This document shows, one piece after another, positions 42,096-54,040 of a stretch of 64,000 nt of DNA (position 1 is the first letter of the stretch; every line of letters begins with the position of its first letter). Position numbers and translations under genes: made by a program. Source of the stretch: Tetrastigma voinierianum. Lineage: Eukaryota > Streptophyta > Magnoliopsida > Vitales > Vitaceae. The DNA lies in contig JAEQBH010003867.1 of the NCBI GenBank assembly GCA_016808115.1, positions 310,001-374,000 on the forward strand. Direction: 5' to 3'. Below the pieces are notes generated by a model that worked only from the letters and a program-made list of their open reading frames with translations, ran no database searches and had not been told where the DNA came from.

Positions 42096-43190
42096 TTAAA
42101 TCTGGAGTGTACTTCTAGAGCATAAAACATGGAATACCTGTGGACACACACGACAAGCTCGGCACGATAAAACAGTGATATGCGTGGTACCCAACCTCTC
42201 AAGTATCTCGAAGGACCTAATATATCTTGACGATAGTTTCCCCCGCTTGACGAACCTGATCACTCCTCTCTTAGGCATCACCTTCAAGAAGACATGATCA
42301 CTTGCCTCAAGCCCCACGTAAGTGTCGTGATGCAATGAGTATAACTCTTTTCTACCCAGGCTACGAGGTGGTGAAAGCGTTCAGGTATCAAATCCACTTT
42401 TCATAGGTGTCTCTAATCAAATCTGGACCAGTGGTGGATCTCTCTCCCACCTCCGTCCAACAAATCGGAGATCGACATGGCTTCCTATATAAAGCCTCAT
42501 AGGGTGTCATTTGTATGCTCGCTTGATAACTGTTGTTATAGGTGAACTCTACCAAGGGAAAATGCTCTTCCTAGCCACCCACTTGAGATCCTGGGACGCA
42601 TGCATGACATATCCTCAAAACTTTGTATGGTCCTCTTTCAGATGGTCGATACGTCTATGGATGGAAGCGAGTGCTCATCATCAATTATGTTCCTGTAATA
42701 ACAGAATCTCTTCCAAAAGTGGCGTAAACCTCGGATCCGGTCACGATGCGATAGAGAGGCAGCTCCATGCTGCCGGACGATCGTATGTATAACCTTGAAT
42801 TCCTCGATGTGAAGGTCATCGCATAGCCGAAAATGTGCCAACTTGGTGGCGGTCTCTTATCGCCATAGCATCATGCTTCCGCGATGTTCGTGGAAAGTGA
42901 GTCATAAAATCCATCGTGATATGTTCCCATTTCCACTCGACTACTTCCAGAGGTTGGAGTAACCCTGCTGGCCTCTAATGCTCAGTCTTTACCTATTGAC
43001 ACGTGAGACATCATCGGACAAAGTCCTCCACATGTTTCTTCATCCCACTCCAGTAATATTGACGACGAAGATCTTGGTACATCTTCTTGCGCTGGATGCC
43101 TTGCAAGCAGAAACGATGGAACTCCCCATTAATCTTCTCTCTGAATTATCGATTAATGAATGACCTTCTTATTCATCACACATGCTGATT
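42096..43190 (-). pseudogene. Gypsy-B integrase
   Basis: Read leftwards, the zinc region near 43060-43130 gives 'KMYQDLRRQYYWSGMKKHVE' followed by a damaged second Cys pair. The core start 'HITMDFMTHFPRTSRKHDAM' (first Asp) lies near 42860-42925. A frameshifted segment around 42640-42841 carries the out-of-frame remains of 'HGVPVSIVSDRDPRFT'. The C-terminal part 42096-42335 is open, with 'DHVFLKVMPKRGVIRFVKRG' and 'KLSSRYIRSFEILERLGTTH'. The domain order matches Gypsy-A. It is cut off at 43192 by Copia-3, beyond which the RNase H domain continues at 52174. Non-functional. Confidence 0.87.
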
Positions 43191-43192
43191 GT

Positions 43193-44970
43193 TGATGGAA
43201 ATAAAATCAAAACGTAGCGGAATTAGCTTTTAAATTTTTTCCAGAAAATCTTATTTTTGTAGGAACCCATGCAAACACATATTAATATCAAAGGTGAAAG
43301 ATCGAGGATCTATACATTCTTTGTTATAGGAGATTTGTTGGCTAGTAGAGGTTTGAAGCAAACTCACTGCACCATGGTCTTGATCGCCCTCCTTCCTTGA
43401 GGTGTGGGCACCAACGATTCGAGATACGGAGACAATACACTCTGGGTTTTTACTAGATCTACCTTGCGTGCTGACATGAGCGAGGATCTGCAAGGGGAAG
43501 AGACTCTCTAGGAAACTAGGGTTTTAGAAAAAAAACCTCCTTTTTTTCCTTTTTCTTTTGGTTTCTCTTTTCTAAAGAGGCGACCACCGAAATATACCTC
43601 TGCTTTCGAGTTTTTATAGGCGTTTCAAATCCTTATCCAAATAAGAGCGAATTAATTATATTTAATATTCTTAAATTCAAATCCTTGCATCGAGATAAGG
43701 AAAGCGAATTAATAATATTTAATATTCTTACAGTTCAAATCCTTATCGAATAAGGAAATGAATTAATAATATTTAAAATTTAATTCAAATCCCTTATCAT
43801 ATAAAGAAGCGAATTAATTATATAATAACAATTCAAATATTATTACCATTCTGATTATTTCATATTCAATGAGCAAGCGAGGTGAATTCGAATTTAAATA
43901 ACAACTAATTTATTATTTGTAATTTAAAATAATCTCATCATTTTAAATTACTCTGAAATTACATTTATTCCAAATCATGGCTCGTTCATTGTAGTAATAT
44001 AGGAGGTGGAATTGGGACCCATGGACTTGTAATTTCAAGCTCAGTAAATTCAATAATTAATTAAACTCTTTAATCAAAATTTATTTTAATTTATTAATTT
44101 GATTATTCAAAACTTGAAATTGAACTCTTGTCCTTCTGATGTCGATTTTACTTTCGGAATTTAGAGTGTCCATTGATTTAATCGTACATGCGGTTTCTAT
44201 CACTCCGAAAGTGGTTCATAACTAGGTCAAGATGATTATCGTTTTACCCCTCTAATTATATCTTGATCCTTAAGTTTCATTAATCCACTAGTAGGCAGTT
44301 AATTTATAGCTTTATTTATAAATTCGGCGCTCAAGCTGTTGATTCGGAACAAACACTTAAGGGAACCAGCTGTCCCGGCTTCCATAGGAAAGGTTGGATT
44401 CCATGTCCATAGTTCACATTCCCATTTGCCTTACATCAATGGGCCTCGAAGACCTTACAAGTATTGTTATTTCATAACGGGCTTTAACCGTGACTCAAAA
44501 GGCCAGTTGACATAAACGAGGAGTCTATGACTACTCGGGATTGAGCCAGTGCATATGATGTCTGTGGCATTGTTTGAATTCTTGAGACAAGCGATATTTA
44601 AAAAGAATTGAAAAGCGTACCTTGGTCTTCGATACATAATCTTATTATATATGGAGCCTCCACTTTAATGTCGCCACATTAGTGACGGATTCAGGTCACT
44701 TCATTCTGTGATAGCGGACCGCCCGGTAATATTTAATTTGAAGATCCCGAGCTTGATTAATTTATTACGGACAAATATGATTTATAATCCATAACCTCGA
44801 TCCTCGTGTATAAACTGGTATGCGGGGTTATGGTTACATTAATAAATCTGGGATTTCGACGTTTCATTCGCATTATGTACCAAAATAGCTAAATGTAATC
44901 ATCACGACACTTTTATTAATTTCATAAAACATAAGTATAAATTCATGCTTTCTGAGGGCCTTTATCCTTA
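43193..44970 (-). repeat. Copia-3 3' LTR
   Basis: Pairs with 50337-52096: 'AGGAGATTTGTTGGCTAGTA', 'GGAAACTAGGGTTTT', 'GGTTGGATTC' and 'GACGTTT(C/T)ATTC' occur in both at the same spacing. The last ~45 bp of the other LTR are not found here, so the inner edge is approximate. AATAATATTTAA-type motifs repeat at 43655-43790. Confidence 0.82.
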
Positions 44971-45099
44971 ACGATCTCGCGCTCTAAAGCATGTGAGACA
45001 TGTCTTTAAACCCGATCCCGGATAAGTGACCCTCGAAGCGATTTTGCGAGGTGCGTCTTGGTGAGTAGGATCTGCAAGGTTGTCATGCGATGCTATCTT

Positions 45100-45420
45100 C
45101 ATAACAACCACACGTCACCACAGTTGCCTGATCTCTCTGTCGGATGATACTTCACTCTCTATATGTTTCCCTCTCTTGTGACTCCTTGGTTCTTTGGAGT
45201 TTGCCCGCAGCTCCAGCGTTGTCCCTTGATGAGTACTATGGAGTTTATCCATATTTGGAGCAAACTTCAGATACGTAATGAACTTCTTGAGCGGGCCAAG
45301 CTTCTTTAGGCACGCTTCACAAGGTGCTATATATTCGACTTCCATGGTAGAATCTGCGATCTTTGGATTGTTTGGCCCTTCTCCATACCATGACTCCACC
45401 GCAGTGAATCTCCGGCCGGA
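45100..45420 (-). pseudogene. Copia-3 RNase H
   Basis: The minus frame 45399-45115 reads 'MESWYGEGPNNPKIADSTME' then 'EYIAPCEACLKK', 'KFITYLKFAPNM' and 'ANSKEPRSHKRGKHIESE'. This is the copia RNase H, with 'DSTMEAEYVA' normally holding catalytic residues. A stop near 45115 cuts off the usual C-terminal 'LTKPL' part, and the frame upstream is also broken. Confidence 0.87.
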
Positions 45421-45519
45421 GCGTCGACTTTCGGTATCCTTGTCGACATGAAGTCGGAATCGGTATATCTATGGGATTGGTCGGCCTGAATAAATCAACA
45501 TATAGTTTCGTTCTCTTAA

Positions 45520-46600
45520 GGTACTTGAGAATGTGCTTTCTGCCAATCAGTCGCGACCTAGGGTTGGATTAGTAACTGTGACAATTCACATCGCATAGCG
45601 GATATACGGACTTATTACCGCAGCCATAGCGCCTTGAGGTACGCCTTCTTGGCGTAAGGAACAGATCTCATCCCTCTTCTTCTGGTGTTGTAGGACCTTT
45701 GCTCCTTAGAGGATAATTCCATGTTGGGTGGAGTAGTTGACCCTTCTTAGAATTACGCATCGGCAGAGCCAGCACCTTATCGATATAAGATCTTTGAGGC
45801 AGGTGCTGAGAGTGCATTCTTGCGATCCCTTATGATTTGGATCCCGAGTACATAACTAACTTGTCCCAAATCTTTCATTTGAAACTTTAGGCTAACCATT
45901 TCTTTCACGTCAGGACAATAATCCTATATCATTCCCAATGAGTAGAGGATGTCATCTCACGTATAACGCAGACTACTTTGGTTTTCAGCGATGTACTTGT
46001 GAACCTGAGGTTCATCGACATTGCTTTCAGCAGGGTTTGATCGTCTCATCAAACCTTAGGTTCAAAGACGAAGCTTGCTTAAGCCCGTAAATGGACTGGC
46101 GACAGAACTCTACTGCGGCCTTGACTGAAACCCTGCGGTTGCATCATATAAAATGCTTTCATCAAGGTAACCATTCAAAAGGCTGTCTTAACGTCCATTT
46201 CCATATCTCATGTCGAAGCCTTGTGGAAGAAGGATGCGAATGGTTTAAGCATAGCCTCTCTGGGGAGAAAGTCTCTTCTGTCGACTCACTCCTTTTGTGT
46301 ATAGCCTTTGGCTACCACTAGTCGATGCCCAAGAAGTCTCCACTTTCCCGTCCACACCTCTAACTCTTATAGATCCATTTGCACCCAATGGGCCTGACTG
46401 ACTCAGGAAGATCTACAAGTTCCCAGACAGAATTGGAATACATAGATTCCATTTCTTGTTCCATGGCTGTTAGCCATTTGTCCTTATCAGGATCATCCAT
46501 CGCATGCTTGTATGACAATGGATCGTCATCACTAGTATCAGTTGCGACATTTGTAGCGGCCTGTGAATTGGTTGTTTAGAAACCCTCCTTTACGTCGAGT
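45520..46600 (-). pseudogene. Copia-3 reverse transcriptase
   Basis: On the minus strand fragments follow the copia RT order. 'VIQACDGS' and 'MEQEMESM'-like pieces near 46430-46520 precede 'HWVQMDL', 'VAKGYTQKE' and 'EMDVKTAFWNGYLDESI' (about 46140-46215). The catalytic box near 45965-45985 reads 'YT*DDILYS' with a stop in place of a YVDD residue. 'MKDLGQVSYVLGIQIIRDRK' (45830-45890) and 'VPYAKKAYLKAL' follow. Many stops and frameshifts. Confidence 0.83.
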
Positions 46601-46639
46601 TACCCGTGACATCTGTATGGGATGCGTAGTCTCTTTGTT

Positions 46640-47850
46640 ACGTTCCCGATGCGGTTCTTGGTGGAGTGAATGCGATCACGATCAGTTGTAATTCCTCACA
46701 GTACAACCTTAGCCCGAGGGTTTGAAGTTTGCCATGTAGTCATTTTCAGAAAGGTAGCATTTGTCGATACAAATACTTTCTTATCTTGGGCGCAAACAAA
46801 CCCTCGTGCCTTTGGGGTAACCAACAAGCGGTTATACTTACGTTCGGTTCTAACTTCCAGTCTTTCCTTTCGGCACATGTTCGAGTACACACATATACGG
46901 ATATAGCGTAAGCGGAGTTTCACGACGCTCATACTCTATGCAGTTGGATGGGCTTGGAGGAACTACATTGAAATGTATCTTTGCGGGTTTGCGGCGCTAT
47001 CCCCAGAATGATAGTGGCGAGGTAGCTCATGCTGGGCTAACCATGTGAGCATTGTTCGATTTCTTCTTTCTTTACGCCCACGCTTAGTTACATTTGTGGC
47101 GTTCGGTCTTGTGTTTGGAACCGATGCCATGCTTCGATTAGGTGATCCTTGAACTCTGTATCAAAATTCCTCACCGATCGATCGAAGACACTGATAATGA
47201 TTTACCTAGGCGTCTTTCGTACGCTAGGAATTCTTTAAACTTTCCAAAAGTTTGAGGATTTCCTTTGCATTAGGTAAACATGCTGTACTGGGAATAATTC
47301 GTCGAGAAAGTGATAAAGTATTAAATGCAGCGCAACGGACATTCGGTGCAACGGAGACATACGAATGTACAAGTTATTGATAATTTCCTTTGCCTAAAGC
47401 CCTTTGAAAGATCTCTAGTCATTTTGCCTTCAGACGAGTTCACGGCCCGGAAGATTGCAGCTTTAGCTCTTTTAAAGGACCATCCTTTACGGTCACATTA
47501 ATCTATCCCGATCTTATATGTCCTAACCTTAGTTACATAGGTCACGTGTCATCTCATTATCAAGAATCTTTTGCTTCTTAGGCTTAGGATGTTCTACTCT
47601 AAATAGTTCGGTGTTGTTAGGAGCGTTCGTTTGTTTGGCCTTAAAAATGCTTAAGAAGCCCATTTTCATTATTTGCATGACAAATGTTTAAACCAGCTGC
47701 GAAGCTAACAATCGATTATTATCAAATGAAGCAGTAGAAACAATTGTTCGCTCCTGACTTAGAAGCGAGTCAAATTTCTCCTGAATCCAGGCAAAGAAAT
47801 TTATTTACAATTCTATGAATAAGCTCCCACTACAGCTGAACATTATTTAT
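46640..47850 (-). pseudogene. Copia-3 protease-integrase region, decayed
   Basis: The clearest part is 46696-46932 (minus), ending 'QDKKVFVSTNATFLKMTTWQ' and 'SNPRAKVVL', the integrase C-terminus of Tork-type elements. Further upstream the core is so disrupted that catalytic residues cannot be placed. The region is assigned by its position between gag and RT. Protease is not recognised. Confidence 0.65.
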
Positions 47851-47899
47851 TTTCGACTACCATCGAGCACTCCCAACGTCGTGACTCACGGAAGAACTA

Positions 47900-48831
47900 A
47901 ATACGGAAGAAACGAATATGGTTAGTGGATACTGGTCGATTATCAGATTATTTATCCTTCCACTAAATTGAAAACCCCAAGCGGTAAATCAAATTTACCT
48001 TTCTTTTTTGTCCTTCGATTCGGAGAGATACTTGTTCTGATTCTCTTCAATGCCCATCGACTCCATGTGGAAACACCGCTGGGTTTCTTTTCTTTGGAGC
48101 CGCTTTTTCTTATCGCTTGCTTTAGGGCTGACACCTTGCTTCTTCTTGGTCTTCTGAGGCACCCTTATAGTTCTTCTCTTCTTCTTATTGTTAGAAGGGA
48201 TGAGGCCTTGGACAACAACATTTGCTTGACCTTTTTAGTCCTTGTCTTCGGAATGTGGCCTCGAGAAGGTTTGCAATTCATTCAGCGGTGAAGTTACATT
48301 TAATAGTCGACTTGTTCATAACATAGTTCTTGGTGAATTGAAGGAAATCAGTGAGTGGATCAGTGTTATATTGCTTGGGTGCGCTCGCTGTATATTTGCG
48401 TGCGACTACGCCTCGTTTATATAATTAGCCATGTTGAACATGATCATGAGCAGGAGTACCTTGCTACCGTCTTCGCGTTCATGTACTTTCCTGAAGTAGC
48501 AGCTTCATGGCCTTATTTGTTCGGATTGTTTCCCAAACATGTTTGGAGATCCATAATGCGATGAGTTTCCATCCTTTCATGTTTTGCTTCATACGTCGAC
48601 ATCTTTGGCTAGCATATAAGCCGGGATTTGTTATTGGCTTGAATCAGCGTTCATATGGTTCTCGTACTCTGACGGCATTGGCTGCGAGTTAAGCAGACAT
48701 TCCTCAGTGAGAACAAATCTATTGTTCTCGCAAACCAGCACATTATTAACATTACTTTTCCACTTTACAAAATTATCGCTGGTTAAGGATTCATTCGCTA
48801 GTAAAGCAATTATAGGGTTTGAGCGAGACAT
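47900..48831 (-). pseudogene. Copia-3 gag
   Basis: The minus frame starts at 48831 with 'MSRSNPIIALLANESLTSDN' and 'FVKWKSNVNNVLVCENNRFV', a strong match to the start of copia gag. A frameshift near 48631 leads to 'MFGKQSEQIRP' (about 48520-48555), and 'LLNELQTFSRP' can be read near 48240-48275. Near 48000-48140 a Lys-rich stretch and 'KYLSESKDKKER' mark the zinc-knuckle end, with the Cys residues lost. The start is chosen because this Met opens the family's conserved N-terminus. Confidence 0.88.
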
Positions 48832-50336
48832 TGTGTGAAATTAATTAAATAAAAAGCATTTATTACATGTAGCGAGAAGAAACATCAAATATATTTTGGA
48901 ATGTAAATGTGATGCGATGCATAGAAATTAAAACACATAAAGCAAAATACTAATCGAAGGTAAGTTAACCTACAATTAATATCTGTGAAGTAGGGTAAAG
49001 TCATACTAATTATAAATTAGGTGAGACTATCTCAAATTAATAAATGAGACTTCAAAAAATATCTCATATTTTCCCTCATTTATTAACTACCTTTATTCGG
49101 TCAAGATACAGTGCTTAGTTTTAATTGTATCTTCTTAAGTAATGACCCATCGTTTCGAGGTTCTAACAACACTTGAGATTGCGAAGTAGGGTAGGTCAAT
49201 CTTGGAATACATCATCAATACATGTGAAGGAAGTGCGATGATATTAGCCGGTGGACACCCTGGTAGGGAGGGCGTAATCGAGGCGTCACTAAGGGCCACA
49301 AGAAACCTCACGGTGTTGGACTAACGATGGGGCGGGTAGGGCACATTGTCACATGCCCTTCTCCACTCAATATTTTAAACTTATGTGTTTTCTAGTTATA
49401 AAAGCATCATATGTTTTATAATCCTAACAAAATTATTATATCTATATAATTAACCACTGAGTAGTAGAATCTAATTCTATTAAATTAAATAGGCGTATAG
49501 AGTTCAATCTAATTGGGCCTAGGTTTATTAGTTAAAACTAATCCAATCTAATTGGGCCTAACCAGTTTAGGTAAACCTAGCTCTATAGTGAAAAGGGCCT
49601 AATTAACTAACTTTAAGTCCAAACTTATTTGGGCCTATTGTTTATTTACCATCTTTTTAACAAAATCAATCATTTTATTAAATTGAATAATCTAGGTTAA
49701 GCAGACTAACTATTAGCAAGCGCAAGCCCAATTAATATTAAATTGGAAATTACCAAGTTTTAGCCCCATTAAGAATTATATCCATTATTTAATTTATTAT
49801 TGGCAAATAAATAAAGCATTCCTGACAGAACGTGTTTAAGGATGGTATCACGTGATCTGATATGGTGGGCATTCATGTATGACATGTTATATGCATGGGC
49901 ATGTTAATTAGTGCATCTCTTGTTTGATAACATCAAGTAAATAAATAAATAAAGGCGGTACAGGTGTTTTGGGTATTTCTAATAATTCTGACCTTTGGAA
50001 AAAATGAAAAAAAATATTTAAATTACATAATGGGCTTCTTTGCGATTACATAATTCCCAAATTTGCTCCATCTTCATGTCTGACAGTTGTGTAATTTCCG
50101 GTCCACCAATACAAAAATACAAAAAATCCTATGTAGGTAATGGCTTACAGATCTAGGGAAAATAGAAAACCTAACCCCAAACACCATATGATGCGACCTA
50201 AGTCCATCCATACACAAACACAAATAATCACATTAAAATATGCGAATGCCCGCTCATGCATGAATCGAAAACAATTTTCTTAAACCTGATAAAAATATAT
50301 TAATAGCTGCATTTACATGGACGCTCACGATACGAT
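48832..50336 (-). other. Copia-3 5' leader with primer site
   Basis: 1.5 kb between gag and the 5' LTR, AT-rich, no ORF recognised. It contains three TTGGGCCTA-type repeats at 49516-49641. Next to the LTR the minus strand at 50326-50313 reads GTATCGTGAGCGT, a decayed form of the TGGTATCAGAGC (initiator tRNA-Met) site. Confidence 0.65.
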
Positions 50337-52141
50337 TGACAAATAAAATCAAGCATAGCGGAATTAGGTTTAAAATTTTTCCAGAAAAATCTTATTTTAT
50401 GAGGCCATACGAACACATATTAATATCAAAAAGGTGAAGATCGAGATCTATACACATTCTTTGACATAGGAGATTTGTTGGCTAGTAGGTTGAATCAGCT
50501 CCTGCAGGTCTTCAATTCCGCCACTCCTTCCTTGAAGGAATTATTGGGCACAACCGATTGATCCGAAACCCAAATACACTCTAGGTTTTACTTTAGATCT
50601 ACCTTCGTGCTCAACACATGAGGCGAGGATCTCTAAGGAAGAGCTCTCTAGGAAACTAGGGTTTTGAAAACCTCCTTTTCCCTTTTTCTTTTGGTTTTAC
50701 TCTTTGCTCTCGAGAGCGTAGCCACGAAAATATGCCTCTGCTTAGAGTTTTTATAGGCGTTTCAAATCCTTATCAAATAGAAAGCAATTAATTATATTTA
50801 ATATATTAAATTCAAATCCTTATGGAGATAAAGAAATGGAATTAATAATATTTAATATTCTTAAATTCAAATCCTTATAAGATAAGGAAATGAATTAATA
50901 ATATTTAAAATTTAATTCAAATCCTTATCAGATAAGGAAACGAATTAATTATATAATAACAATTCAAATATTATTACCCTTTACAGATTATTTCCTTATT
51001 CAATGAGCAAACAAATTAAATTCGAATTTAAATAACAACTAATTGTTATTTGTAATTTAAAATAATCTCATCATTTTAAATTACTCTGAGTGCAATTTAT
51101 TCCAAATCATGAATGGATTCATTGTAGTAATATAGGAGGGTGATTGGGACCCATGGACTGTAATTTCAAACTCCGATAAATTCAATAATTAATTAAACTC
51201 TTTAATCAATTATTTTAATTTATTAATTGGAGTTATTCCACCAAAACTTGAAATTGAACTCTTGTCCCTTCTGATGTCAGTTTTATAGGAAATTTAGAGT
51301 GTCCATTGATTTTAATCGTACATGGGTTCTATCATCAGTAGTTTCATAACTAGAGTCGGGTGAAATTACCGTTTGCCCCTACAATTATATCGCGATCCTT
51401 AAGTTCCATTAATCCACTAGTGAGCGGTTAATTTACCAAACTTGTTATAAATTAGAGCGCTTAAAGCTATTGATTCGGAACCTGACACTTAAGGAACCAA
51501 TGTCGGCTTTCATAGGAAGGGTTGGATTCGATGTCCATAGTTCACATTCGGTACGCATGCATCAATGGGCCTCGGGCCGTATTGAGGCCCGTTTCATATG
51601 AGCTTTAACCCGTGACTGAAAAGGCCAGTTGACATAATCAAGTCTATGACTACCGAGTTAAACGTCGCATATGATTATCTACTTGGCTTATTGTTTGAAT
51701 TCTTGAGACAAGCGGTATTTAAAAGAATTAAGCTGCGCCTTGGTCTGTCTATATAATCTTATTATATATGGGCCTCCCACTTTAATGTACGGTAGTGACC
51801 GGGTTAAGGTCACTTCATTCTCAATGATAGCGGACCGCCCCGATAATATTTAATTTGAAGATTTGAGCTTGATTAATTTATTATGGGTGATATGATTTAT
51901 AATCCATAACTTCGATCCTCATAAATTGTATAAGCTGTTATACCTTTGGGGTTATGGTTACATTAATAAATCTGGGATTTTTTGACGTTTTATTCATACA
52001 TTATGCAAAATAGCTAAATGTAATAAATACGACACTTTATTAATTTCATAAAACATAAATATGAAATTCATGTGCTACGAGGGCACTATCCACAACAAGT
52101 GTAGGTCCACTGATAGGCAAATATCTATATACTGTCCCACA
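50337..52141 (-). repeat. Copia-3 5' LTR
   Basis: On the minus strand it starts TGTGGGACAGTATATAG at 52141, a common plant copia LTR start, and ends near 50337. It pairs with 43193-44970. Confidence 0.82.
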
Positions 52142-52173
52142 AGTTTCAATCCTCCCCATTCGATGGGAAAGGA

Positions 52174-52740
52174 TTAAAAGCAGCCATTAAACTCCAAACA
52201 CCTAAGCACGATCAACATGCGTAGTCTAAATTTGTCCAGTACTTTAAGCATCTGCCATTCCCGGGAAGCTACACTAGCTAGTACTCCCCGTGACTTTCGA
52301 TTGAGGGCATCAACCACCACATTTGCCTTACCAGGATGGTATTGCAAAGTGAAGTCATAATCCTCCATATACTCCATCCATCTGCATTGCCTCATGTTAA
52401 GGTCCTGCTGTGTAAAGATATACTTTAGACTTTTGTGGTCTGAGAATACTTCGAACTATTCACCATATAGATAGTGGTGCCAAATCTTCAAGGTAAAAAA
52501 TATAGCTGCCAACTCAATGTCATGTGTGGGGTAGTTCATATCGTGGTTCTTTAGCTGCCTAGAACCATAAGTTACCACCCTCTCGAATTGCATCAAAACA
52601 CATCCCAGTCCGTCCTTAGAAGATCGTAGTACACTATGTACATCTATCCCCGTTCCGGGACTATTAGGATAGGGGCGGAAGTAAGCCTCCTTTTTAATTC
52701 TTGGAATGTCTCTCACACTAGTCATTCCACTCAAACTTGA
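52174..52740 (-). pseudogene. Gypsy-B RNase H
   Basis: Read leftwards: 'GLGCVLMQFERVVTYGSRQL', 'HDMNYPTHDIELAAIFFTLK' and 'IWHHYLYGE' in 52734-52456. After a frame break, 52395-52174 gives 'MRQCRWMEYMEDYDFTLQYH' and 'PGKANVVVDALNRKSRGVLA'. Gypsy-A has the same at 13871-14313. The catalytic Asp of 'DALN' is kept. After 'ASREWQMLKVL' the linker continues to the Copia-3 border at 52141. Confidence 0.88.
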
Positions 52741-52819
52741 CCTCTTTCCAGATCAATCTCGTCATAGGCGTGCAACTAGTCAGGAAAAATCCTCAATAAA
52801 TCTCCGGTAGTACCTTGCG

Positions 52820-53480
52820 ATCAGCTGCGTATATCGGGCCTTTGGCCTCCCGACTCATAACCTCTACTTCTCGGGTCCTTTGATACACTCAGTGACACTA
52901 CATGTCCCAGAATACCTGATAAGCTAAAACTTCGCATTTCTTGAATTTGGTGTATAGCGATGTTCTTTGAGGCTGAAGAGCAATCCTCGTGATCCTCATG
53001 CTCCTCTTCTGTCTTGGAGTAGATTAGGATGTCGTCAATGAAGACTACCACAAACTTATCTAAATAGGGTTGGAACACCCTATGCATGAGATCCATGAAT
53101 GTTGCTAGCGCATTCATCGTCAAGTAGGCATCACTTGTAAACTAAAAATACGTCTGATGTCTTGAGCGGCTTTGTCTTAGGGATATCGGTCTCTAACTCT
53201 CAGCGATGATACTTGGTCACGGAGATCTATCTTAGAGTAGACTTGCGCCCCTCTCAGATGTTCAAATAAATCATCAATCCTCGGCAAAGGATACCGATTC
53301 TTGATCGTAACCCTGTTCAACTGTCGGTAGTCTACACACAGTCGAAGGGTCTTATCCTTCTTCTTAGCAAATAGAACTGAAGCGCCCCAAGGTGAAGAGG
53401 TTGGTCTAATGAAACCCTTGTCTAATAATTCCTGTATCTGGACCTCGAGTTCTTGCAACTCAATACTGCCATCCTATGCG
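52820..53480 (-). pseudogene. Gypsy-B reverse transcriptase
   Basis: The minus frame 53458-53177 reads 'MQELEVQIQELLDKGFIRPT', 'SSPWGASVLFAKKKDKTLRL', 'CVDYRQLNRVTIKNRYPLPR'. After a frameshift, 53123-52821 gives 'ATFMDLMHRVFQPYLDKFVV' and the intact catalytic box 'VFIDDILIYSKTEEEHEDH'. It is better kept than the Gypsy-A copy, which has lost one catalytic Asp. At least two frameshifts separate the pieces. Confidence 0.92.
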
Positions 53481-53699
53481 GAGTCATAGAAATAGGTGAC
53501 GTACTAGGGTGTAACTCAATGATAAAGTCTACATCCCTACCTTCGGGAGGTAATCGTGCTTCATCCAGGAATAGACATCCCCAAGATGCGCAAACTACTC
53601 GAATTGGAGCTTAAGAAACCTGATACTACTCGTCCTCAGAATAAGGCTTGCTAATAGCCATGGAATTTAATCGGTGCCACACGGAGTCGTACACAATCT

Positions 53700-54040
53700 A
53701 GGGTAAAAACAGTGCTTATCTCTAAAACATAACATAACCACACGTCTGTTGGCATCTTGATAACTGTGATGTGATCGATGACGACACGGTGTGCAGTCAA
53801 CCCCAATCCATCGAGGATGACATGAGCTCAGACATGTCCATGACCCTTAGGTCCACGAGTGAGTAGGATCACGGAGATCTCACAACTCATAATCCCGGAG
53901 CATATCATATCAACCCTTACCTTAGTTCCTAGGAGGCTTACATCTGGCTTTTCAAGGTCTCGACTTAAGCTGATTCTTTCACATGATGCGACAATGGGTC
54001 ATCGATGCACGAGAATCAAATAGTATCCTTGCCCAGGCGA
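53700..54040 (-). pseudogene. Gypsy-B aspartic protease
   Basis: The polyprotein-cleaving protease. Near 54000-54035 the minus frame reads 'ARILFDSRASMTHCRIM', where the active-site motif D-[ST]-G-[AS] has Arg in place of Gly. Further on (53780-53870) 'DMSE' and a broken '...MDWG' match the 'FDVILGMDWL' block, shared with Gypsy-A at 3640-3720. Stops are present between the pieces. Confidence 0.8.

Larger units (their letters stand above)
43193..52141 (-). mobile_element. Copia-3, Ty1/copia element in Gypsy-B
   Basis: 8.9 kb on the minus strand: 5' LTR 52141-50337, primer site about 50326-50315, a long leader, gag, protease/integrase, RT, RNase H and 3' LTR 44970-43193. It resembles Tork-type copia elements (inference). 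It splits Gypsy-B pol between RNase H and integrase. No clean TSD is visible. Confidence 0.85.

Noticed and set aside
46091..46906. Plus-strand ORFs at 46091-46321, 46379-46579 and 46670-46906
   Set aside because: They are antisense shadows of Copia-3 RT and integrase.
43188..52146. Target-site duplication for Copia-3
   Set aside because: The flanks ATTGT and AGTTT match at only some positions, too weak to claim.
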